A DNA stretch of 64,000 nucleotides from Hymenobacter ginkgonis (GTDB lineage Bacteria; Bacteroidota; Bacteroidia; Cytophagales; Hymenobacteraceae). Location of the stretch: the NCBI RefSeq assembly GCF_009755225.1, contig NZ_WQKZ01000001.1:1054001-1118000 (forward strand). The letters run 5' to 3'. The first letter of the stretch is position 1. Each line of letters begins with the position of its first letter. Both the position numbers and the translations under genes were made by a program. Of the stretch, positions 52,968 to 61,232 are shown piece by piece. Below the pieces are notes generated by a model. That model did no database searches and was not told the DNA's origin. It saw only the letters and a program-made list of their open reading frames with translations.

Positions 52968-53537
52968 GTGAAAGAGCTATTTCTACTAGTGCTTGCTGCG
53001 GGTAGCAGCTTCTTACTAGTTGTAAGCGTTGCAGCAAGCGGCGTACGAAAGAAAAACAGGCGGCTACTGTTCTTGGCGGCCTTCTTATTTATCGCTGGTA
53101 GCGGCTTGGCCGGCCGCGCGAGCTACGTTTTGTTGTATAAAGCTAAAAACAAGATAGCTACTACCTGGAGGCCAAGAACTGGAAGCGAAATTTACGAGGC
53201 GCTTTTTGGCCAAGGGCCAGCCGCTTGCACGCAGGTTGTTGAGTCGCAAGACCAAGTAGTGCCGAGAATTGATACGGCCATTTGGCTGCACTTCCACACG
53301 TGCCCCGGCGAGTTCAAGCGGCTTTTGGCGCGGCACCAGTTTGAAGGAGGAAAAGAACCGACTGCGCAATGGTCGGAAAGTATTCCGGGGGCTGAAAATA
53401 TGAAGTGGTTTCGCCCTCAAGCAATGGGCGATACCATTGTGGTTTATGAATATGCAACCGAAAACAGCCGGAATATTCAGACCTTTTGGGCTTCCCGTGA
53501 TAGTACCGAAGTATTTTACCGGGATATAGCCGATTAA
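52968..53537 (+). CDS. Orphan membrane protein of unknown function
   Basis: I do not recognise this protein. From a GTG at 52968 it has 189 residues: two N-terminal membrane helices (LFLLVLAAGSSFLLVVSVAA and LLFLAAFLFIAGSGLAG), then a soluble domain with TWRPRTGSEIYEALFG and a Cys pair, ending FWASRDSTEVFYRDIAD. The frame is open much further upstream, but that part overlaps nadR in another frame and is a shadow. It is more A/T-rich than its neighbours and uses different codons (AAA, ATT, GAA), so it may be recently acquired. It begins 41 bases after nadR. Confidence 0.65.
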   Translation: MKELFLLVLAAGSSFLLVVSVAASGVRKKNRRLLFLAAFLFIAGSGLAGRASYVLLYKAKNKIATTWRPRTGSEIYEALFGQGPAACTQVVESQDQVVPRIDTAIWLHFHTCPGEFKRLLARHQFEGGKEPTAQWSESIPGAENMKWFRPQAMGDTIVVYEYATENSRNIQTFWASRDSTEVFYRDIAD

Positions 53538-53621
53538 GCTCCTGCCGTCAGCGGCGCCTGGCCCGATGGCAGTACGGAAGGGCGCGTATGCCCCGTTGTG
53601 GGCGGGTGTGTCGTTAAAGCG

Positions 53622-55019
53622 CTAGCCAGCAGCCTCAAAATCTAGCACAAACGCCGTTCCCTGACCCACTACCGACTCGGCTCGCAACGTGGCTTTGTGA
53701 AAGGTGGCAATGGTTTGGGCGATGGGTAGGCCCAGGCCGTAGCCCTCCGGGGCCTTGGGGCCAGTGGCGTGGAAGCGCCGGAAGCGGTCGAAGAGTAGCG
53801 GCAGGTTTTCGGCCGCAATGCCCGGCCCCTGGTCTTCCACGCGCAGCTCGTAGCCGCCAGTGGGGGTAGGGCGGCCCAGCACCCGGATTTGCCCGTTTTC
53901 GTGGTTGTACTTGATGGCGTTGGAAAGCAAGTTGCGCAGCAGCGTATGCAGCAGCGTGGCGTTGGCGCGGGGCACCGAGTAGTCGGGGCTGAGGTCGACG
54001 TGCAGGTCGATTTCGCGCTGCTGGCGGCGGTCGTCGAGCTCCTCGGCTACGTCGTGCACGGTTTGGGTGAGGCTCACGCTGGCGTCGCGCAGGTACTGCT
54101 CGTTTTCGATGTTGGCGATGAGCAGCAGCGTGCGCACCGTGTTGCGCAGGCGGTAGAGGGTGCGCTGGCTTTCCACTATCTGCTGGGCGTGGGGCTCGGG
54201 CAGGGTAGGGTCTTGCAGCATGTTTTCGAAGCGCGATTGCAGGATGCTGGTGGGCGTGAGCAACTCGTGGCTCACGTTGCTCATAAACTCGCGCTCCTTC
54301 TCAAACGAGGTTTGCAGCTGCCGCATTAGGGCCGAAAGCGAATCGTCGAGCCGCCGGAAATCGGTCGTATCCGTATCGAGCCGCGCAAACGAAAACTCGC
54401 CCGGCTGCCGGATGCCACGCAGCTTGCGCGAAATTAATTCGCGCAGCGGCCGCAGCAGGTAATGGGCAAAAGCCGCATCGGTAAACACCGTGATGAGCGC
54501 GCCCGCCACCAGCACCCACAGCGCCAGCCGCCGCAGTGTATCGGTGAGCAGCTCGACGGTGGCCAGCGACGAGCCAATTTCGAGCCGGTAGCGGCGGGCA
54601 GCCACCCCACCCGCCGCCGCGGGGGTAGGGGCCAACGGCGCCACGTAGCTCAGAATGCGGAAGTCTTCCACCTCCTTGTCCACCTGCCGGCGTTCCTCAA
54701 AAATGCGCTCGGTGGGCTGCCCTACCCGGTCTGCGCCCGCTGCGCCGGCCGCGTGTTCGGGCAGCGGCGTAATGGTGATGTACTCCTGCTTGAGAATATT
54801 ATAATCGGCGTAGCTCTCGCTCTTCTCGGCGCGCAAAAAGGCGGCCAGCCCGTCGCGGTTGATGAGGTGCAGCAGCTCTTCCTTCTTATCGCGCAGGCGC
54901 TGGTCGGTGTGGCCCACCGCTACGCGTTGCACAATGGGCGGAATGAGCAGCGCCCCCAGCAGCACCAGCAGCAGCTTCGACAGGCCGTTGAAAAGGCCAA
55001 GTTTGGTTTCTAATCTCAT
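53622..55019 (-). CDS. Sensor histidine kinase
   Basis: Inner-membrane kinase of 465 residues, partner of the response regulator just upstream. Two helices (about 13-31 and 163-186) enclose a periplasmic sensor region of about 130 residues with no recognised domain. Then a short HAMP-like linker, HisKA with phospho-acceptor H251 in SNVSHELLTP, and an HATPase with NLLSNAIKYN, VEDQGPGI and GYGLGLPIA. All boxes are intact. The response-regulator gene precedes it by 178 bp; a repeat element occupies that gap, so the pair may be unequally expressed. Confidence 0.93.
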   Translation of the reverse strand: MRLETKLGLFNGLSKLLLVLLGALLIPPIVQRVAVGHTDQRLRDKKEELLHLINRDGLAAFLRAEKSESYADYNILKQEYITITPLPEHAAGAAGADRVGQPTERIFEERRQVDKEVEDFRILSYVAPLAPTPAAAGGVAARRYRLEIGSSLATVELLTDTLRRLALWVLVAGALITVFTDAAFAHYLLRPLRELISRKLRGIRQPGEFSFARLDTDTTDFRRLDDSLSALMRQLQTSFEKEREFMSNVSHELLTPTSILQSRFENMLQDPTLPEPHAQQIVESQRTLYRLRNTVRTLLLIANIENEQYLRDASVSLTQTVHDVAEELDDRRQQREIDLHVDLSPDYSVPRANATLLHTLLRNLLSNAIKYNHENGQIRVLGRPTPTGGYELRVEDQGPGIAAENLPLLFDRFRRFHATGPKAPEGYGLGLPIAQTIATFHKATLRAESVVGQGTAFVLDFEAAG

Positions 55020-55081
55020 ACTAATAAACCGCAGGCTGAAAGCAGGGTAAGCGTAGCCGGCACCAATGCAGGCACAAAGAA

Positions 55082-55170
55082 AGAACGTCCTGCTGAGCTT
55101 GCCGAAGCATCTCTACCGCTTCATTCAACGAGGTGGTAGAGATGCTTCGGCAAGCTTAGCAGGACGTTCT
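55082..55170. repeat. Palindromic repeat, GAACGTC family (copy 5, longest)
   Basis: 36-nt arms (55082-55117 and 55135-55170) match with one G-T pair: AGAACGTCCTGCTGAGCTTG then CCGAAGCATCTCTACC on the left, loop of 17 nt. This is the best copy in the window and includes the whole consensus. It is placed between the response-regulator and kinase genes of one two-component system. Confidence 0.92.
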
Positions 55171-55197
55171 CTTAATTACTAAGCAAGACGCTCGGCG

Positions 55198-55893
55198 CTA
55201 CACCGCCCGGTAGCCGATGCCGCGCACCGTCTCGATAAAGTCGGCCGAGCCGAACTGGGCCAGCTTCTTGCGCACGTTTTTGATGTGCACGTCGATGTAG
55301 TTCGAGTCTGAATCGTCTTCCAGCACGTTGCCCCACAAGTGCTCGCCGAGCTGCAAACGCGTGAGCACCCGGCCGCGGTGCAGCAGCAGGTAGTGCAGCA
55401 AATCAAACTCTTTTTTGGTAAGTGGCACCTCCGGGCCGGGCACCTCGGGGGTGCTGCCGTGGCGCACGGTGCGGGCCGTTACGTCCATCACGAAGCCTTC
55501 GCCGAAGGTGATTTCCGGCCGCTTCAGCCCAAACTTGCGCCGCGTGATGGCCTGCATCCGGCTGGTGAGTTCAAGCAGCGAAAACGGCTTCGGCAGGTAG
55601 TCGTCGGCGCCCAGGTCGAGGCCCTTAATGCGGTCGTCGAGGGCGCCGCGCGCGGTGAGGATGATAAAAGACGCCTCCTGCTTTTCGCTGCGGCGGGCAT
55701 CACGTAGCAGCTCCAAGCCGTCGCCGCCGGGCAGGCCCAGGTCGAGCAGCACGAAGTCGTACGAATTCACGTACAGTTTCTCCGACGCCTCGGCGTAGGT
55801 GTAGGCCGAATCGACCAGGTATTGGGCCTGCGTCAGAAACTGGCGCACCTCTTGGTGGAGGCTTTTTTCGTCTTCAACGAGCAGAACGTGCAT
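55198..55893 (-). CDS. OmpR-family response regulator
   Basis: DNA-binding response regulator of 231 residues. Receiver: acidic E7/D8, phospho-acceptor D51 (FVLLDLGLPGGDG), T80 and K102 (LPKPF). The C-terminal winged-helix domain has PLTKKEFDLLHYLLLHRGRV and the recognition-helix end SNYIDVHIKNVRKKL. It precedes its kinase and is divergent from the GH16 glucanase gene. The intergenic region upstream holds a direct repeat flanked by an inverted repeat (55944-55999), a candidate autoregulatory site. Confidence 0.94.
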   Translation of the reverse strand: MHVLLVEDEKSLHQEVRQFLTQAQYLVDSAYTYAEASEKLYVNSYDFVLLDLGLPGGDGLELLRDARRSEKQEASFIILTARGALDDRIKGLDLGADDYLPKPFSLLELTSRMQAITRRKFGLKRPEITFGEGFVMDVTARTVRHGSTPEVPGPEVPLTKKEFDLLHYLLLHRGRVLTRLQLGEHLWGNVLEDDSDSNYIDVHIKNVRKKLAQFGSADFIETVRGIGYRAV

Positions 55894-55943
55894 GTCGGGT
55901 AGGGGAGGTGAAAGGGAATGACACTACAACATACGGGACAAGG

Positions 55944-55999
55944 CCGTTAAATGAAGATGAAGATTTGGTGTTGATTTGATGAAGATGAATTTTTAACGG
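55944..55999. promoter_or_regulatory. Candidate operator of the two-component system
   Basis: Two copies of ATGAAGATGAA (55951-55961 and 55979-55989), 28 bp apart, lie between inverted CCGTTAAA (55944-55951) and TTTAACGG (55992-55999), 50-110 bases upstream of the response-regulator start. OmpR-type regulators bind direct repeats, which fits, but the spacing is longer than the usual 10-11 bp. Confidence 0.4.
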
Positions 56000-56125
56000 G
56001 GTCAGATTCCTGTCCAGGCTATCCGCCCATGAGGCGTCCGGGGCCGGCAGCTAGCCAGCAGCAAAAAAATATAGCTGGCGTACCCACTTTTTTGCATTGT
56101 TTTTTAGGAAGGGGTAGGGGCAAAG

Positions 56126-56171
56126 CGCAGCGCGTGGTTTGGCCCCGTCCTGTGCCAAACCACGTGCTGCG
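56126..56171. repeat. 18-bp stem-loop upstream of GH16 gene
   Basis: CGCAGCGCGTGGTTTGGC (56126-56143) pairs with 56154-56171 with one G-T pair, loop of 10 nt. It is in the middle of a divergent region rather than after a gene. Confidence 0.7.
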
Positions 56172-56355
56172 GCGTGTGCAGTAAGTGTATAAACCCGCTA
56201 ATAAGCTTTCCTGGCGGGCTTAGAAAGCGCTTGGCGGTTGCTTGGCGATTACCACAATAATTGGATATTTGAGGGTGTCACCCAGTGCGGCGGGCCTTCG
56301 CGGGCCAGCCCGGCGGGGACTATTCTATTCCCACCCATCTTTTTCCATTTTTATT

Positions 56356-57786
56356 ATGAGACGTACGCTTACCTCCCTGTTGGGAGCGGCGGGGCTGTTG
56401 CTGCTCGGCACCCCCCGCACTACCCAGGCCCAAACTTACCAGCAGGTATGGGCCGATGAGTTTACCAATGGCATCAGCTCGAGCTGGCAGTTTGAGACCG
56501 GCAACAACAGCGGCTGGGGCAACAACGAAAAACAGTATTACCAGGCGGCCAATGCCACGGTAGCCAACGGCGCCCTCCAGATTACGGCCAAGAAGCAAAG
56601 CGTCGGGGGCTTTGCCTACACCTCGGCCCGCATGAAAACCCAGGGGCTGAAGGACTTTAAATATGGGCGAATGGAGGCCCGCATTAAGCTGCCGCTGGGC
56701 CAGGGCCTGTGGCCGGGGTTCTGGATGCTGGGTAGTAACATCAATTCGGTGGCCTGGCCCCGGTGCGGTGAAATTGATATTATGGAACACGTAAACGCCG
56801 ATAACACCATCTTCGGCACGGCGCACTGGGACAGTAATGGCCACGCGCAATACGGCAAAACCACCACCACGACGGCCGGCGATTGGCACGTGTACAGCAT
56901 CGAATGGACGCCTACCTTCATCAAATGGTTTGTGGATGGCGCGCAGTACAACGTCATGGACATTACCAACGGCACGGGTAGCACCGAGGAGTTTCAGAGC
57001 CCGTTCTTTATCCTACTGAACCTAGCCGTGGGCGGCAACCTCCCCGGCCAGACCATCGACGAAAGCAAGCTGCCCGCCACCATGTACGTCGATTATGTGC
57101 GGGTGTCGCAGCTGACGAGCGCCCCTGCGGCCAGCTCCATTACGCTGCAAGCCGAAGCGGCCAACGTGAACAGCGGCATGACGGCCGAAACGACCAGCGA
57201 CACCGGCGGCGGCCAAGACATGGGCTACGTTGACGCTGGCGACTACCTGGTATTCAACAACATCAACTTCCCCACCTCCGGCACTTACACCCTCGAGTAT
57301 AGGGTAGCCAGCCCCAGCGGCGGCACCGTATCGTCGGATTTGAACGCGGGCTCGGTGCAACTCGGTAGCACGACCATCCCCGCCACCGGCGGCTGGCAGA
57401 CCTGGACCACCGTATCGAAAACCGTGACGGTGAACGCGGGTACCTACAATTTCGGCGTGTATGCCCAAACCGGCGGCTGGAATATTAACTGGGTGCGTAT
57501 CAGCAAGGTAAGCGGCGCTCGCGAAGCCCTGGCGGCCACCAGCGCGGCGGCCCAGCCCGAAGCTAACGTATTTCCGAACCCCGTAGCGCCTGGCGAGCGC
57601 CTGCAAACCGGCGCGGCGCTGGTAGGCAGCCAATACCAGATTCTGGACGCCATCGGCCGCTTGCAAAGCCAGGGCACCGTGGGCAGCAACGGCCTCGACG
57701 TATCGAGCCTGCGGGCGGGCATGTACACGCTGCGGCTCGTGACGCCGCAGCAGGAGCCGCTAAGCCGCTCGTTTAGCAAGCGCTAG
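56356..57786 (+). CDS. Secreted GH16 beta-glucanase with CBM6-like domain and T9SS tail
   Basis: Extracellular endo-beta-1,3(-1,4)-glucanase. Signal peptide ending RTTQAQ; GH16 domain (about 27-262) with the catalytic motif GEIDIMEHV, nucleophile E139 and acid/base E144; CBM6-like carbohydrate-binding domain (about 270-390; QAEAANVNSGMTAETTSDTG, YVDAGDYLVFNNINF); and a short sorting domain (VFPNPVAPGERLQ...LRAGMYTLRL) for the type IX secretion system. The ATG at 56356 starts the signal peptide; the frame's earlier ATG at 56242 has no signal. 476 residues. No sugar transporter is adjacent, so it works as a stand-alone enzyme. Confidence 0.93.
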   Translation: MRRTLTSLLGAAGLLLLGTPRTTQAQTYQQVWADEFTNGISSSWQFETGNNSGWGNNEKQYYQAANATVANGALQITAKKQSVGGFAYTSARMKTQGLKDFKYGRMEARIKLPLGQGLWPGFWMLGSNINSVAWPRCGEIDIMEHVNADNTIFGTAHWDSNGHAQYGKTTTTTAGDWHVYSIEWTPTFIKWFVDGAQYNVMDITNGTGSTEEFQSPFFILLNLAVGGNLPGQTIDESKLPATMYVDYVRVSQLTSAPAASSITLQAEAANVNSGMTAETTSDTGGGQDMGYVDAGDYLVFNNINFPTSGTYTLEYRVASPSGGTVSSDLNAGSVQLGSTTIPATGGWQTWTTVSKTVTVNAGTYNFGVYAQTGGWNINWVRISKVSGAREALAATSAAAQPEANVFPNPVAPGERLQTGAALVGSQYQILDAIGRLQSQGTVGSNGLDVSSLRAGMYTLRLVTPQQEPLSRSFSKR

Positions 57787-57854
57787 CCGGCGCATTGGCC
57801 CCCGGCGAGCTACTACAGCAGGGTTGCCCCTAGGGCAGCCCTGCTTTTTGGGTT

Positions 57855-57862
57855 TATGTTTG
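57855..57862 (+). promoter_or_regulatory. Putative -7 box before the histidine phosphatase gene
   Basis: TATGTTTG matches TAnnTTTG. It overlaps an in-frame ATG at 57856, so if it is a promoter the start codon must be the later ATG at 57904. The nearest upstream TTG is too far away for a standard -33 element. Confidence 0.35.
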
Positions 57863-57903
57863 CCGCCGCGGGCGGCTCATCTACAAGCGCCGGTGCTACC
57901 TCC

Positions 57904-58431
57904 ATGCGAATGATGCTACTGCGCGGGCTGCTGAGCTTGCTGCTCCTACCCCTGCTGGGCAGCCTGGCCCTGGCTGCCCGGCCGCCGGCCACCACCATCT
58001 ACCTCGTGCGCCACGGCGAAAAAGACCTGACGCCCGGCCTCGCCGATCCGCCCCTGACGCCCGCCGGCGAAGCCCGCGCGCAGCTGCTGGGCCAACGCCT
58101 GGCGCGCCGCCACCCGGCGGCCCTCTTTACCACCGACACCCGCCGCACCCGCACTACGCTGGCGCCGCTGGCCCAGGCCACTGCCCTTACCCCCTTGGTG
58201 TACAGTGCCAAAGACCCCGCCGCGCTCGCCACCCGCATCGGCCAAGAGTACGCGGGCAAAACGGTGGTCGTGGTGGGCCACTCCAATACCTTGCTACCCC
58301 TGCTCGCGGCTTTGGGCGTGGCGCCGCTGCCCGCCGAAATTAAAGAGGAGGAGTACGACTTTCTTTTTAAAGTAGAACTGCGCCCTGGCCAGCCCGCCCG
58401 GCTTACGGTGAGCTGCTACGGCGCAAAGTAG
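57904..58431 (+). CDS. Histidine phosphatase family protein (SixA/PGM-like), exported or membrane-anchored
   Basis: Phosphatase of the histidine (phosphoglycerate-mutase) superfamily, 175 residues. A hydrophobic N terminus (LLRGLLSLLLLPLLGSLALA) is a signal or anchor. The catalytic RHG motif is in YLVRHGEKDL, the second His is in VVVGHSNTL, and arginine clusters RRTRTTL support phosphate binding. The short alpha-domain groups it with the SixA-like or general phosphatases rather than true mutases; substrate unknown. A DUF3298 gene follows after 23 bp, so they are probably co-transcribed. Confidence 0.86.
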   Translation: MRMMLLRGLLSLLLLPLLGSLALAARPPATTIYLVRHGEKDLTPGLADPPLTPAGEARAQLLGQRLARRHPAALFTTDTRRTRTTLAPLAQATALTPLVYSAKDPAALATRIGQEYAGKTVVVVGHSNTLLPLLAALGVAPLPAEIKEEEYDFLFKVELRPGQPARLTVSCYGAK

Positions 58432-58454
58432 GGGGTAGGCTGTAGTTTCGGGGC

Positions 58455-59693
58455 GTGAAAAACCTCGGCTATATTATCGTAGGTGGTGCGCTGGCCCTGC
58501 TGGTTGGCTGCCACGCGGCTCCTGACCAAGCAACCGCAGTTGCAACGCCCGTTGCCGGGCGCGCGCCGGTTATGGCCAAAGATTCCCATGCGGTTGAGCG
58601 AGCAGTGGGGCTACCCTTCACCGGCTATCGGCGCTTTCGGGGCACTGTGGGCGGCCAGCCCGTGACGGTGGAGCTAACTATTGGGCCAAGGGAGGACTCG
58701 CGCGATTCGGCCACCGTGTGCGAAGGCCGCTATTTCTACGACCGGCACCCGGCTGGCCAACTGCTGCTGCACGGCGCCCGCCCCTACCACCCGCAGCAGC
58801 CCGTGCTGCTGGCCGAAGCCGATGCGGCGCACCCCGGCCAGCCTACCGGGCGCTGGCAGGCTAGCCAGCCCGTCGGCCCCCTGCTCACTGGCACCTGGAC
58901 CAGCCCCGCCGGCCAGCAACTGCCGTTCAGCCTGCACGAGGACTACACCGACGGGCAGGGCCACGTGGCCGTTGTGCAGTACGAACTGCTGCAAGAGGGC
59001 GTTGAAGTGCCCTGCCAGCCCGAGCGCGAAGCAGGCGAAAGCAAAGCCGCCTACCGCGCCCGCACCAAAGGCCGCACCAGCAGCTGCAACCGGTTTTTCG
59101 TGCACCTGCTGGGCCCCGATACACTGCGCCCCGCCTTGCGGACCTTGCAGTGCCCCGTGCCCGCCCGCCGCCAACAGCAGATGCGCGAGGAAGTGGAAGT
59201 GACCGGCTGCACCCAATTAGAACACCAACTGGCGGTTTCGTACAACGAACACGGGCTTCTGTCCGTGGCGAGCTTCGATAACGAAGACTATGAGGGGGCT
59301 GTGCACCCGGCGCACGGTGCGGGCACCACCACGTATGACTTGCGCACGGGCCGGCCCCTGGCCATCGCGGCCCTCATCCGGCCCGGTACCGACAGCATCC
59401 TGAGCCGGCTGATTACGCAGCACTTAGCGCAGGACGAGGAGGTGATGTACGACGAATTATTAAATCATTTCGTCACCGATTCGACGCTCGCCCCCCTGCC
59501 TCGGCAAGGGCTGGGCATCGCAGACGAAGGCTTGGGATTTACTTATACTACCTACGAGATACTGCCCTACGTGCACCCCCCGGTAACCTTGGTAGTGCCC
59601 TGGCGTGAACTGCTACCCCTGTTGCGCCCCGACTCGCCCGTGGCGCGCATGCTGCGCGAGCGCGGCCTGTGGCAGCTGCGCAAATCGCGCTAA
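58455..59693 (+). CDS. DUF3298 (RsiV-like) lipoprotein
   Basis: A 412-residue lipoprotein; start GTG at 58455, lipobox LALLVGC with Cys19. After a linker come an all-beta region (FRGTVGGQPVTVELTIGP) and a C-terminal DUF3298 domain with the typical GLGFTYTTYEILPYVHPPVT motif and a VPWREL end, as in the extracellular part of RsiV-like proteins. RsiV binds lysozyme in Bacillus; the role in Bacteroidota is unknown. No sigma-factor gene is adjacent, so an anti-sigma function is unsupported. It follows the phosphatase gene by 23 bp. Confidence 0.8.
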   Translation: MKNLGYIIVGGALALLVGCHAAPDQATAVATPVAGRAPVMAKDSHAVERAVGLPFTGYRRFRGTVGGQPVTVELTIGPREDSRDSATVCEGRYFYDRHPAGQLLLHGARPYHPQQPVLLAEADAAHPGQPTGRWQASQPVGPLLTGTWTSPAGQQLPFSLHEDYTDGQGHVAVVQYELLQEGVEVPCQPEREAGESKAAYRARTKGRTSSCNRFFVHLLGPDTLRPALRTLQCPVPARRQQQMREEVEVTGCTQLEHQLAVSYNEHGLLSVASFDNEDYEGAVHPAHGAGTTTYDLRTGRPLAIAALIRPGTDSILSRLITQHLAQDEEVMYDELLNHFVTDSTLAPLPRQGLGIADEGLGFTYTTYEILPYVHPPVTLVVPWRELLPLLRPDSPVARMLRERGLWQLRKSR

Positions 59694-59698
59694 GCTGG

Positions 59699-59706
59699 TA
59701 CTTTTG
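59699..59706 (+). promoter_or_regulatory. Putative -7 box of the M28 peptidase gene
   Basis: TACTTTTG matches TAnnTTTG, 36 bases before the ATG at 59743; no clear -33 TTG upstream. Confidence 0.5.
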
Positions 59707-59742
59707 GCCGATAACGTGATTTTTTAGCCCATTTCTTCTTTC

Positions 59743-61152
59743 ATGCGCCGTATTTACTCTTTGTTGCTGGCTGGCTTACTGGCTGGCAGTGCTGCCCCCG
59801 CCCGGGCCCAAGCGCCTACCCCCCCCGCCAAGGCCGACTCGCTCAATATCCGCCGCATCTACGATGAGGCCCTGCTGCGCGGCCAGAGCTACGACAACCT
59901 GCGCTACCTGTGCCAGCGCATTGGCGGGCGCCTGGCGGGCTCGCCCCAAGCGGCGCTCGCCGTGGAGTGGGGCAAGCTGACAATGGAAAAAGCCAATTGC
60001 TTCGATAAAGTATACTTGCAAGAATGCCAGGTGCCGCACTGGGTACGCGGGGCCAAGGAGAGAGGACAAATCATTGGCAATAAGGGCAAAAGCATCGCGG
60101 TGGCCGTGTGCGCGCTGGGCGGCTCGGTGGCCACGCCCGGCAACAAGCCCCTGCGCGCCGGCGTGGTCGAGGTCAAGAGCCTGGCCGAGTTCAAGGCCCT
60201 GCCCGACGCGGCCGTGAAGGGCAAGTTTATCTTCTTCAACCGGCCCTTCGACGACCGCCTTGTGGAGCCTGGCCAGGCCTACGGCGGCGCCGGCGACCAG
60301 CGCCGCAGTGGCCCCGCCGAGGCCGGCCGGCGCGGCGCAGTGGGGGCACTGGTGCGCTCGCTCACCGCCGCCCACGACAATAACCCCCACACCGGTGCTA
60401 CCAACTACGGCGACACGCCTGCCAAAGTGCCCGGCGCGGCGCTCAGCACCATGGCCGCCGACCAGCTTAGCCAGCTGCTGGCCGCCGACCCCAAGCTCGA
60501 ATTTGAGCTGGAAATGAGTTGCTTACTGCTGCCCGATGAGAAAAGCTACAACGTAGTGGGGGAGGTCCGCGGCGCGAAATACCCCGAGCAGGTCATCACC
60601 GTGGGCGGCCACCTCGACTCGTGGGACCTGGCCCAGGGTGCGCACGACGACGGCACCGGCGTAGTGCAAAGCATCGAGGCGCTGCGTCTGCTTAAGGCCG
60701 CCGGCCTGCGCCCCGAGCGCACCGTGCGCGCCGTGCTCTTTATGAACGAGGAAAATGGCACCCGCGGCGGCACCAAGTATGCCGAGCTGGCCCAGCAAAA
60801 CCACGAAACCCACCTCGCCGCCATCGAAAGCGACGGTGGAGGCTTCACGCCGCGCGGCTTCAACGTCGAGACTACCCCCGCCGTGTTCCAGAAGGTGGCG
60901 GCCTGGCGCCCGCTGCTGGCGCCTTACCTGGCGGGCCAGCTCACGGCCGGCCACGCCGGCACCGACATCGAGCCGCTGGCCGCTACCGTGAAGCCGGTGG
61001 CCCTATTCGGCTACGATTGCGATTCGCAGCGCTATTTCGACTTGCACCACTCGGCCCTCGACACCTTCGAGCAAGTGAACAAGCGCGAGCTAGAGCTAGG
61101 CGGCGCCAGCATGGCCTCGCTCATTTATTTGCTAAGCAAATATGGTCTGTAG
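59743..61152 (+). CDS. M28 family zinc exopeptidase, secreted
   Basis: Exported aminopeptidase or glutamate-carboxypeptidase-like enzyme of 469 residues. Signal peptide SLLLAGLLAGSAAPARAQ. Zinc and catalytic residues: H290 and D292 in VGGHLDSWDLAQG, D302 in HDDGTGVV, the Glu pair in NEENGTRGG, and the later D/H ligands in ESDGG and LHHSALDTF. A PA-like domain (about 130-250; KGKFIFFNRPFDD) precedes the catalytic half, as in many M28 proteins of this phylum. Substrate not readable. A TACTTTTG box and terminator at 61183-61214 suggest a single-gene unit. Confidence 0.92.
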   Translation: MRRIYSLLLAGLLAGSAAPARAQAPTPPAKADSLNIRRIYDEALLRGQSYDNLRYLCQRIGGRLAGSPQAALAVEWGKLTMEKANCFDKVYLQECQVPHWVRGAKERGQIIGNKGKSIAVAVCALGGSVATPGNKPLRAGVVEVKSLAEFKALPDAAVKGKFIFFNRPFDDRLVEPGQAYGGAGDQRRSGPAEAGRRGAVGALVRSLTAAHDNNPHTGATNYGDTPAKVPGAALSTMAADQLSQLLAADPKLEFELEMSCLLLPDEKSYNVVGEVRGAKYPEQVITVGGHLDSWDLAQGAHDDGTGVVQSIEALRLLKAAGLRPERTVRAVLFMNEENGTRGGTKYAELAQQNHETHLAAIESDGGGFTPRGFNVETTPAVFQKVAAWRPLLAPYLAGQLTAGHAGTDIEPLAATVKPVALFGYDCDSQRYFDLHHSALDTFEQVNKRELELGGASMASLIYLLSKYGL

Positions 61153-61182
61153 TTCCGGGCGTAGTCTCCCTCAGTCATCCAA

Positions 61183-61214
61183 AAAAAGCCCGACCAGCAA
61201 CGGTCGGGCTTTTT
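61183..61214. terminator. Bidirectional terminator
   Basis: Perfect 13-bp stem AAAAAGCCCGACC / GGTCGGGCTTTTT with a 6-nt loop, between the convergent M28 and OmpA genes; A and T runs at both ends allow termination in both directions. Confidence 0.9.
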
Positions 61215-61232
61215 GGTAGGGGTAGGGATACC

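Larger units (their letters stand above)
55894..56355. other. Divergent regulatory region between response regulator and GH16 gene
   Basis: 462 bases without a gene. It holds the direct/inverted repeat at 55944-55999, an 18-bp stem-loop at 56126-56171, two GGGGTAGG-type motifs, and a G/C-rich dyad near 56290-56325. No TAnnTTTG box with proper spacing was found for the GH16 gene. Confidence 0.5.
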
